Assembly (NCBI GenBank): GCA_945864145.1
Contig: CAMBAN010000020.1
Coordinates: 1 to 34,893 of the forward strand
Reading direction: 5' to 3'
From: an uncultured Lachnospiraceae bacterium
Lineage (GTDB): Bacteria; Bacillota; Clostridia; Lachnospirales; Lachnospiraceae
DNA: 34,893 bases
Part shown: positions 1 to 6,039 of the stretch, piece after piece
Layout: each line of letters opens with the position of its first letter
Numbering within the stretch: the first letter of the stretch is position 1
The notes under the pieces: model-generated
Seen by the model: only the letters and a program-made list of their open reading frames with translations
The model's database searches: none
What the model was told of the DNA's origin: nothing
Program-made: the position numbers and the translations under genes

Positions 1-209
1 AGGCAGATGGATGGAGAGGAAGAAACGTGTGGTACCTAGGGAGGTCTGTGCGGTACGCCTTGAAAGAGGTAACCACTACCTAAGGTAGTGCTGAACGTAC
101 AGAAGTCAGCAGAGGCCATAGTAGCTAAAATGAATCTAGCTTCATTCGGGTGAAGGACCGAATCAGTAGGAGTCTTGAGTATGACCGAGAAAGGGAGGAA
201 TGACCATCT

Positions 210-1604
210 ATGGCAGAAAACATTGAAAACAATGGCTGTTCGCAAAGAGATAGTGCGGAACACGAAGGGTATGTGAAAGCGTCTAGGTCATTCAATCGGA
301 TATGGAAAGAAAGAGACAGTGCACAGCCGAGACTTTTGGAAACGATACTGTATAAAGACAACTTTAACAGAGCGTATAAGAGAGTTAAGGCAAACAAGGG
401 AGCGCCGGGAATTGATGGCATGACCATTGAAGAGGCTCTTCCATATCTAAAGGAACATCAACAAGAGATAACTGACCGCATTTATCGTGGAAAGTATACT
501 CCGTCTCCAGTAAGACGAGTTGAAATTCCCAAACCAGATGGTGGTGTGCGAAAGCTTGGCATACCAACAGTGATAGACCGTACACTTCAACAGGCAATAA
601 CCCAACAGTTAGTGCCAATCTATGAACCGCTGTTTGCAGATGGTAGCTATGGCTATCGTCCGAACAGAAGTGCAAAAGATGCAATACTTAAGGTTAAGGA
701 GTATGCAGAACAAGGCTATACATTTGCTGTAGTCCTTGACTTGTCAAAGTACTTCGATACTCTTAATCACGAAATTCTCATCAATCTTCTCCGGAAGAAT
801 GTAAAAGATGAACGTGTAGTACAGTTGATAAAGCGCTATCTGAAAAGCGGTGTAATGGAAAACGGAGTGGTCATTGACACAGAGGAAGGCTCACCACAAG
901 GTGGAAATCTATCACCATTGCTGGCAAATGTCTACCTCAATGAGTTCGACCAGGAATACCTGAAAAGAGGTGTTCCATGCATAAGATATGCAGATGACAT
1001 CGTGCTTCTTGCAAAGAGCAGGCGAGCATCAGAGAGACTCTTGGAAAGCAGTACAAAATATCTTGAGAAGAGGCTGAAACTTACAGTCAACCGAGAAAAG
1101 AGCCGTACTGTCAGCGTGTTTGCAATCCGAAATTTTAAATTCCTTGGCTTTGCATTGGGAAGGAACGGAAAAGGCATTTATGTCCGAGTTCATCCGAAGT
1201 CATGGAAGAAGTTTAAGTCCAGACTGAAGGAGTTATCTTCCCGTAAGCGATGTCAGTCAATCAAGCCAAGCCTTGAGAAAATCAAGGTGTATGCAAGGGG
1301 ATGGCTTAACTACTACGGAATTGCAAGTATGAAGAGCAACATAGATGACATCAACGGATGGCTCTATCACAGAATACGCATGTGTATATGGAAACAGTGG
1401 AAGAAACCTAGAACGAAATATAAAAATCTAGTCAAACTTGGAATCCCAGAACACTATGCGTCAGCAATAGCAAACAGTCGCAGAAAGTATTGGTATATCA
1501 GCAATAACAAAGCTGTGATTTGGGCGCTGAATAAAGAAAGACTGATAAACAGTGGCTTTTATGATTTAGCCACAGCCTATCAGTCTGTGCACGTCAACTA
1601 TTGA
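210..1604 (+). CDS. ltrA: Group II intron reverse transcriptase/maturase
   Basis: Intron-encoded protein of 464 aa that helps the intron RNA fold and splice and copies it into DNA at new sites. The N-terminal part carries KRVKANKGAPGIDGMT and the RT blocks GSYGYRPNRSAKDAI, SPQGGNLSPLLANVYLNEFD and the catalytic YADD, followed by a maturase (X) domain with ARGWLNYYG. After the X domain the protein ends without an HNH endonuclease domain, as in class C proteins, which typically use lagging-strand or hairpin targets. A GGGAGG ribosome site lies about 11 nt before the ATG. The gene sits in domain IV, and its stop codon lies one base before domain V. No frameshift or missing catalytic residue is visible. 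Confidence 0.95.
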   Translation: MAENIENNGCSQRDSAEHEGYVKASRSFNRIWKERDSAQPRLLETILYKDNFNRAYKRVKANKGAPGIDGMTIEEALPYLKEHQQEITDRIYRGKYTPSPVRRVEIPKPDGGVRKLGIPTVIDRTLQQAITQQLVPIYEPLFADGSYGYRPNRSAKDAILKVKEYAEQGYTFAVVLDLSKYFDTLNHEILINLLRKNVKDERVVQLIKRYLKSGVMENGVVIDTEEGSPQGGNLSPLLANVYLNEFDQEYLKRGVPCIRYADDIVLLAKSRRASERLLESSTKYLEKRLKLTVNREKSRTVSVFAIRNFKFLGFALGRNGKGIYVRVHPKSWKKFKSRLKELSSRKRCQSIKPSLEKIKVYARGWLNYYGIASMKSNIDDINGWLYHRIRMCIWKQWKKPRTKYKNLVKLGIPEHYASAIANSRRKYWYISNNKAVIWALNKERLINSGFYDLATAYQSVHVNY

Positions 1605-1605
1605 A

Positions 1606-1637
1606 ACCGCCGTGTACCGAACGGTACGCACGGTGGT
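1606..1637 (+). ncRNA. Group II intron domain V (catalytic core)
   Basis: A 32-nt hairpin: ACCGCCGTG pairs with CACGGTGGT over 9 bp, then comes the hallmark two-base bulge CG (1627-1628), a 4-bp upper stem TACC/GGTA and a GAAC loop. The triad aligning with the usual AGC reads CGC at 1608-1610. Domain VI follows at about 1638-1676, with a likely bulged branch-point A at 1669 in CTCCTACTC. Confidence 0.85.
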
Positions 1638-1744
1638 GTGAGAGGACGGCGGTTAATCTCCGCCTCCTACTCTATTAGGATTTAAGTCTGTTTCGCAAGA
1701 CGAAGTTTCTCAGCCGTAAAAAGAGTTTATTGAATAATTTGTTA

Positions 1745-1772
1745 TTGACAGTATGGAAATAATGAATATAAT
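1745..1772 (+). promoter_or_regulatory. Promoter of the Cd/Zn efflux operon
   Basis: TTGACA (1745-1750), 16-nt spacer, TATAAT (1767-1772): both boxes match the sigma-A consensus perfectly. It lies just downstream of the intron's 3' end and about 60 bp before the first gene of the operon. Confidence 0.8.
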
Positions 1773-1781
1773 ATAATTATA

Positions 1782-1803
1782 CATATGAACAAATGTACAT
1801 ATG
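1782..1803 (+). promoter_or_regulatory. Probable ArsR/CadC-type operator
   Basis: CATATG-AACAAATGTA-CATATG is a 22-bp imperfect palindrome (18 of 22 positions symmetric) beginning 9 bp after the -10 box, so it should cover the transcription start. Its TGAACAAAT core resembles operators described for the SmtB/CzrA/CadC group. The operon's own ArsR protein (3984-4355) is the natural ligand, giving autoregulated derepression by metal. Binding is inferred. Confidence 0.6.
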
Positions 1804-1832
1804 AAAGAATAAAAGAAGGATGGTAATGTAAT

Positions 1833-2051
1833 ATGAAAAAAACATATAAGATTGAAGTGGACTGTGCAAACTGTGCAAATAAGATGGAGGAAGCAGCTAA
1901 GGCTACTACCGGTGTAAAAGATGCAACAGTCAATTTTATGACTTTAAAAATGATTGTAGAGTTTGAAGAAGGTGCAGATGCAAAGGCTGTAATGCAAGAG
2001 GTATTAAAGAATTGCAAAAAGGTAGAGGATGACTGTGAAATCTTCTTATAA
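1833..2051 (+). CDS. Stand-alone HMA metal-binding protein
   Basis: A 72-aa cytosolic heavy-metal-associated domain (ferredoxin-like fold) with the metal-binding pair CANC at residues 11-14, in the context VDCANCANKMEE. The usual GMTC is replaced by VDCANC, with an Asp just before the first Cys, a variant often seen in domains serving Zn/Cd/Pb pumps. It is the first gene of the operon, 21 nt before an ATPase that lacks its own N-terminal HMA domain. It therefore probably acts as the detached metal-binding domain or chaperone of that pump. The ribosome site AGAAGGA is about 12 nt before the ATG, a little far. Confidence 0.85.
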   Translation: MKKTYKIEVDCANCANKMEEAAKATTGVKDATVNFMTLKMIVEFEEGADAKAVMQEVLKNCKKVEDDCEIFL

Positions 2052-2072
2052 GCTATTGGAAAGGAAACGAAA

Positions 2073-3956
2073 ATGAATAAAAAGCAAAAAAAGGTGTTTC
2101 TTAGGATTGTTGCAGCAATTCTGTGCTTAATAGTGATACAGTTTATTCCGATGTATAATGGTTATGTGGAGTTTATATTGTATATGATTCCGTATTTCTT
2201 AGTCGGTTATGATATTTTGCTAAAGGCAATAAAAGGAATAAAGAATAAGCAGGTTTTTGATGAAAACTTTTTGATGGCAGTAGCGACGGTAGGTGCGATT
2301 TGCCTGGGTGATTATAAAGAGGGCGTTGCGGTTATGCTTTTTTACCAGATAGGTGAGCTGTTTCAGAGCTATGCGGTTGGAAAAAGCAGAAAGAATATCA
2401 GCGACCTTATGGATATCAGACCTGATTATGCTAATGTAGAAAAGGAAGGCGGACAGCTGGAGCAGGTAGATCCTGATGAAGTGGAAATCGGCAGTATCAT
2501 TGTTGTACAACCGGGTGAAAAGGTTCCTATTGATGGTGTGGTAGTATCAGGAAGTACGACCTTGAATACAAGTGCATTGACAGGAGAAAGCGTGCCGCGT
2601 AATGCGACGGTTGGTGATGAGGTTATCAGTGGTTGTATTAATGAAAATGGTCTGATTAGATTAAAAACGACGAAGGAGTTTGGAGAATCTACTGTTTCGA
2701 AAATTTTGGAGCTTGTAGAAAATGCCAGCTCAAGAAAATCGAAATCTGAGAATTTTATCTCAAAATTTGCAAGAATCTATACACCTGTGGTATGCTATAG
2801 TGCATTGGCATTAGCTGTTTTACCACCACTTGTAAGAATGCTTTTTATGGGACTTTCACCGGAGTGGGGAGACTGGATTTTAAGAGCATTGACCTTTTTG
2901 GTAATCAGCTGTCCTTGTGCATTGGTTATTAGTATTCCGCTTAGCTTTTTTGCCGGTATTGGTGGAGCAAGTAATGCCGGAGTATTAGTAAAGGGCTCTA
3001 ATTATTTGGAGACACTTTCTCAGGTAAAGTATATTGTATTTGATAAGACAGGTACGATGACACAAGGCGTATTTGAAGTAAAAGAGATAGTACTGGATAA
3101 AGATACACAGATAGATAAAGAACAATTGTTAGATTATGCAGCATTGGCAGAAAGTTATTCTTCTCACCCAATCAGTAAAAGTCTTCAAAAGGCATATGGT
3201 AAAAAAATAGAGCAGGGACGTGTCAGTGATGTAAAAGAAATCAGTGGTCATGGTGTTTCTGCAGTTGTAGATGGCAGAAACGTATTGGCAGGAAATGAAA
3301 AACTGATGCAACAGCAGCAGATTTCCTATATGCAGCCGGATGAAGTGGGAACCATTGTACATGTGGCAATCGATGGAAACTATATTGGATATATCGTGAT
3401 TGCAGATTTATTGAAGGCAACTTCAAAGGATGCGGTAAAAGCATTAAAGAAGGTAGGCATGAAGAAGATTGTAATGCTGACAGGAGACAGCAAAAAGGTT
3501 GCAGACAAAGTAGCTACAGAACTTGGTATTGCGGATGTATATAGTGAACTGCTTCCGGGCGATAAGGTTACAAAGGTGGAGGAGCTTTTAGCACAGAAGA
3601 GTGAAAAGGATAAGCTTGCTTTTGTAGGAGATGGTATTAATGATGCACCGGTACTTTCCAGAGCAGATGTAGGTATTGCTATGGGAGCATTGGGAGCAGA
3701 TGCAGCCATTGAAGCAGCGGACATTGTTTTGATGGACGATGATCCTTTGAAAATTGCGAAAGCAATTAAAATTTCAAAGAAATGTATTAGAATTGTCTAC
3801 GAAAATATTTATTTTGCAATAGGTGTTAAGGTAATTTGTCTGTTTTTGGGAGCACTTGGTATTGCTAATATGTGGGCTGCGATTTTTGCAGATGTTGGAG
3901 TTATGGTGATTGCTGTATTAAATGCAATCAGGGCATTATCCGTAAGAAAACTGTAG
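2073..3956 (+). CDS. cadA: P1B-type Cd2+/Zn2+ (Co2+) exporting ATPase
   Basis: Integral-membrane P-type ATPase of 627 aa that expels divalent soft metals. Visible motifs are TGES (actuator domain, about 170), the membrane motif CPC at 280-282 within VISCPCALVISIP, the phosphorylated Asp of DKTGT (D324), the HP motif at 365-366 and GDGINDAPVLSRADVG in the ATP-binding domain. Near the C-terminus, IGVKVICLF and FADVGVMVIAVLNAIRAL carry the Lys and Asp typical of the P1B-2 (Zn/Cd/Pb) group. That, with CPC followed by ALVIS rather than ALGLA, argues against copper. It starts directly with membrane helices and has no HMA domain, which is supplied by the gene just upstream. AAAGGAA lies 6 nt before the ATG. 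Confidence 0.93.
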   Translation: MNKKQKKVFLRIVAAILCLIVIQFIPMYNGYVEFILYMIPYFLVGYDILLKAIKGIKNKQVFDENFLMAVATVGAICLGDYKEGVAVMLFYQIGELFQSYAVGKSRKNISDLMDIRPDYANVEKEGGQLEQVDPDEVEIGSIIVVQPGEKVPIDGVVVSGSTTLNTSALTGESVPRNATVGDEVISGCINENGLIRLKTTKEFGESTVSKILELVENASSRKSKSENFISKFARIYTPVVCYSALALAVLPPLVRMLFMGLSPEWGDWILRALTFLVISCPCALVISIPLSFFAGIGGASNAGVLVKGSNYLETLSQVKYIVFDKTGTMTQGVFEVKEIVLDKDTQIDKEQLLDYAALAESYSSHPISKSLQKAYGKKIEQGRVSDVKEISGHGVSAVVDGRNVLAGNEKLMQQQQISYMQPDEVGTIVHVAIDGNYIGYIVIADLLKATSKDAVKALKKVGMKKIVMLTGDSKKVADKVATELGIADVYSELLPGDKVTKVEELLAQKSEKDKLAFVGDGINDAPVLSRADVGIAMGALGADAAIEAADIVLMDDDPLKIAKAIKISKKCIRIVYENIYFAIGVKVICLFLGALGIANMWAAIFADVGVMVIAVLNAIRALSVRKL

Positions 3957-3983
3957 TATAAAAAGAAAGGTATGTGAAGACGA

Positions 3984-4355
3984 ATGGAAAGAACACAATG
4001 TGATGAATTTACCTGTGATACAGTTGAAGTACATGAAGAACTTTTGAAGGTGGTAAATGACAGCATGCCAGATGAAGAGGAACTATATGATTTGGCTGAA
4101 TTGTTTAAGGTATTTGGCGATTCTTCACGTATAAGAATACTATTTGTATTGTTTGAAGCCGAAGTGTGTGTATGTGACTTGGCTGCAGCATTAAATATGA
4201 CACAGTCAGCAGTTTCTCACCAGCTAAAAATATTAAAGCAGAATAAACTGGTAAAAAGCAGGAGAGAAGGAAAATCTATTTTCTATTCATTGGCTGACGG
4301 ACATGTCAGAACGATAATTGACCAGGGTAGAGAGCATATAGAAGAGGATAGATAA
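3984..4355 (+). CDS. CadC/CzrA-like ArsR-family metal-sensing repressor
   Basis: Winged-helix repressor of 123 aa that leaves DNA on binding metal. The HTH segment is DLAAALNMTQSAVSHQLKIL. Two metal sites can be proposed. The first is a thiolate site with C62 and C64 (VCVCDL) plus the N-terminal C6 and C11, as in CadC. The second is an alpha-5 site with D105, H107, H118 and E121, whose spacing matches the DxH...HxxH/E Zn site of CzrA/SmtB. Having both fits a sensor of Cd/Pb and Zn. It is third in the operon, 27 nt after the pump, and presumably binds the palindrome at 1782-1803. Confidence 0.9.
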   Translation: MERTQCDEFTCDTVEVHEELLKVVNDSMPDEEELYDLAELFKVFGDSSRIRILFVLFEAEVCVCDLAAALNMTQSAVSHQLKILKQNKLVKSRREGKSIFYSLADGHVRTIIDQGREHIEEDR

Positions 4356-4357
4356 GC

Positions 4358-5086
4358 ATGTACAATCAATTTTCAAGAACAGAATTACTGTTAGGAAAAA
4401 GCAATATGGATAGATTGCAAAATGCGAAGGTTATTGTTTTTGGAGTAGGTGGCGTAGGTGGTTATGTAGTGGAGGCGCTTGCCAGAAGTGGAATAGGAAC
4501 GCTTGCACTTGTAGATGATGACGAGGTATCTTTAACCAATATAAACAGACAAATTATTGCAACACATAGTACGATAGGGAGACCAAAAGTACAGGTTGCC
4601 AGGGAAAGAGTGTTGGATATCAATCCACAGGCCATTGTTCATACCTATCAAACCTTTTATCTTCCTGAAAATGCAGAGCAGTTTCGATTGGAAGAATATG
4701 ATTATGTGGTAGATGCCATTGATACAGTTTCAGGAAAAATAGGATTAATTGTGCAGGCAAAAGAGGCCGGGACACCAATTATCAGCTCTATGGGTGCAGG
4801 AAATAAGCTTGACCCGACTGCTTTTCGTGTAACGGATATATATAAAACGCAGGTTTGCCCGTTGGCAAAGGTTATGCGACGTGAGCTTAAAAAGAGAGGA
4901 ATAGAGCATTGCAAGGTGGTTTATTCCGAGGAAATGCCTTTGACACCAGACCCGGAAGTCACAGCAGTATGTATGGAAGAATGTCAAAACAGTAAAAAGA
5001 GACAATTGCCTGGCAGTATTGCTTTTGTACCATCCGTAGTAGGATTGATTATTGCAGGTGAAGTAATAAAAGATATTTGTAAGTAA
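4358..5086 (+). CDS. tcdA: TcdA/CsdL-like tRNA threonylcarbamoyladenosine dehydratase
   Basis: E1-like (ThiF/MoeB superfamily) enzyme of 242 aa that, in the TcdA family, uses ATP to cyclise t6A37 of ANN-decoding tRNAs to ct6A. The nucleotide-binding loop FGVGGVGGYVVEALARSG is at about 28-45, followed by VDDDEVSLTNINRQ with the conserved D, N and R of E1 enzymes. The C-terminal AVCMEECQ and LPGSIAFVPSVVGLIIAGEV are also typical of TcdA. Length fits the family. It starts 2 nt after the ArsR stop codon, so it is probably translationally coupled to the metal operon. A specific link to metal stress is not shown by the sequence. Confidence 0.88.
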   Translation: MYNQFSRTELLLGKSNMDRLQNAKVIVFGVGGVGGYVVEALARSGIGTLALVDDDEVSLTNINRQIIATHSTIGRPKVQVARERVLDINPQAIVHTYQTFYLPENAEQFRLEEYDYVVDAIDTVSGKIGLIVQAKEAGTPIISSMGAGNKLDPTAFRVTDIYKTQVCPLAKVMRRELKKRGIEHCKVVYSEEMPLTPDPEVTAVCMEECQNSKKRQLPGSIAFVPSVVGLIIAGEVIKDICK

Positions 5087-5087
5087 G

Positions 5088-5143
5088 AAACTGCAGAGAA
5101 TAGTATTTTCTTTTTGGGAGATGCTATTTTCTGCAGTTTTTTT
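5088..5143 (+). terminator. Rho-independent terminator of the Cd/Zn operon
   Basis: AAACTGCAGA pairs perfectly with TCTGCAGTTT (10 bp). The stem extends inward through GAATAG/CTATTT, and a run of seven T follows (5137-5143). It begins just after the tcdA stop codon. Confidence 0.85.
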
Positions 5144-5170
5144 GTAATAGGAAAGCGCTCGTATGTAGTT

Positions 5171-5206
5171 GAACCAGGAGTTTGATGCTGAGTAAACTCT
5201 TGGTTC
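5171..5206 (+). other. Unassigned 13-bp inverted repeat
   Basis: GAACCAGGAGTTT, a 10-nt loop, then AAACTCTTGGTTC: a 13-bp stem with a single G-T position. There is no T-run on either strand, so it is not an ordinary terminator. It lies between the cad operon terminator and the copper promoter and is not part of any coding region. Confidence 0.6.
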
Positions 5207-5265
5207 TCGATAGATAAAGTAAATAGTGATGTCCTCATGATAGTTTATTTGAATAGAAACAATAC

Positions 5266-5294
5266 TTGCAAAATACCCCACCGGGGTATATAAT
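5266..5294 (+). promoter_or_regulatory. Promoter of the copper operon
   Basis: TTGCAA (5266-5271), 17-nt spacer, TATAAT (5289-5294). The CsoR operator lies within the spacer. Confidence 0.8.
5273..5289 (+). promoter_or_regulatory. CsoR operator
   Basis: ATACCCC-ACC-GGGGTAT: perfect 7-bp arms around 3 bp, matching the G/C-tract palindrome known for CsoR. It sits between the -35 and -10 boxes, so bound CsoR would block RNA polymerase. Cu(I) binding to CsoR should release it. Confidence 0.82.
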
Positions 5295-5344
5295 GCAAGT
5301 AGTTAGATGCGTAAAACCACAAATGCAAAGGTAGGAGATTGCTT

Positions 5345-5647
5345 ATGGATGAAATGGAATGCTGCTGTCATAAAACAAAGGACAGGTCTGAAAAAGAAAA
5401 AAAGGATATGCTCAATCGTTTGAGTCGTATCGAAGGACAGGTGAGAGGAATTAAAGGCATGGTAGAGAAAGATGCCTATTGCCCGGATATTTTGATACAG
5501 GTTGCAGCTGTTAATGCTGCGTTAAACAGCTTTAACAAGGTATTGCTGTCAAAGCATATCAAATCCTGTGTGACAGAGGATATCAAGAATGGAAAAGAAG
5601 AAACCGTAGATGAATTAGTAACAGTCTTACAAAAGCTGATGAAATAG
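5345..5647 (+). CDS. csoR: CsoR copper-sensing repressor
   Basis: All-helical DUF156-family repressor of 100 aa. The Cu(I) ligands C46, H71 and C75 have exactly the C-x24-H-x3-C spacing of characterised CsoR proteins, and Y45 precedes C46 as in the second-shell Tyr. This separates it from the formaldehyde sensor FrmR and from RcnR. RLSRIEGQVRGI at 25-36 is the family signature. The N-terminus has an extra CCCH (residues 6-9) of unknown use. The ORF track starts at a TTG (5339), but AGGAG at 5333-5337 fits the ATG at 5345 (7-nt spacing), which is used here. It is first in the copper operon, just downstream of its operator. Confidence 0.92.
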   Translation: MDEMECCCHKTKDRSEKEKKDMLNRLSRIEGQVRGIKGMVEKDAYCPDILIQVAAVNAALNSFNKVLLSKHIKSCVTEDIKNGKEETVDELVTVLQKLMK

Positions 5648-5661
5648 GAAATGAGGAAAAT

Positions 5662-6039
5662 ATGGCAACAATTGTGATTATTCTGATTTTAGGTATTATT
5701 ATCTTTTTTGCAGTGAGAGGTACTTTAAAGCATATGAAGGGAGAGGGCGGCTGTTGTGGTGGTGGCTGTTCCTATGAAGAAGAGCAAAAAGTATTGAAGA
5801 ACCCGATTTTAGGCAGTCTTACTATAAGCGTAGAGGGCATGCATTGTCAGAACTGTAAAAATAGCATTGAGAGAAATGTAAATAAAATTGAAGGTGCATC
5901 CTGTAGAGTAAATTTGAAAAAGAAAACAGCAGTGGTGCAATATGACAGAGAAATTGACCCACAGGAAGTCAAAAGAGTGATTGAGCGATTAGATTTTATC
6001 GTGGGGGATATTATGGATGAAAGGAGGTCAGAGTCATGA
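5662..6039 (+). CDS. Membrane-tethered Cys-rich HMA protein (putative copper chaperone)
   Basis: A 125-aa protein in three parts. An N-terminal membrane helix spans about 3-19. A short Cys-rich stretch GGCCGGGCS (C31, C32, C36) resembles the cytosolic tail of FeoB-associated Cys-rich membrane proteins. A complete HMA domain follows from about 52, with GMHCQNC (C62, C65). The HMA domain should face the cytoplasm and hold Cu(I) at the membrane. It lies 14 nt after csoR and overlaps copA by ATGA, so it is likely translated with CopA and may deliver copper to it. The family is not named with certainty. Confidence 0.85.
   Translation: MATIVIILILGIIIFFAVRGTLKHMKGEGGCCGGGCSYEEEQKVLKNPILGSLTISVEGMHCQNCKNSIERNVNKIEGASCRVNLKKKTAVVQYDREIDPQEVKRVIERLDFIVGDIMDERRSES

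Larger units (their letters stand above)
1..1676 (+). mobile_element. Group II intron, probably subgroup IIC, 5' end outside window
   Basis: A self-splicing retroelement: structured RNA at 1-209 (including the perfect hairpin CACTACC-TAA-GGTAGTG at 74-90), an internal reverse transcriptase/maturase gene, then domains V and VI ending near 1676. The domain V triad reads CGC rather than the commoner AGC, domain V is short (32 nt), and the encoded protein lacks an endonuclease domain; all three are known traits of group IIC introns. Most of domain I and the 5' splice site lie upstream of the window, so the 5' exon, and with it the expected terminator-type target, cannot be seen. The 3' boundary is placed from domain VI and could be off by one or two bases. 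The open frame is intact, so the element may still be active. Confidence 0.85.

Noticed and set aside
1677-1740. Remnant of a gene interrupted by the intron
   Set aside because: One short frame (LFRKTKFLSRKKSLLNN) is open for about 27 codons but shows no recognisable family, and the 5' exon is out of view.
4745-5281. 178-aa - strand ORF across tcdA and the copper promoter
   Set aside because: It crosses a strong terminator and a promoter, looks like no known family and lies opposite a clear gene.
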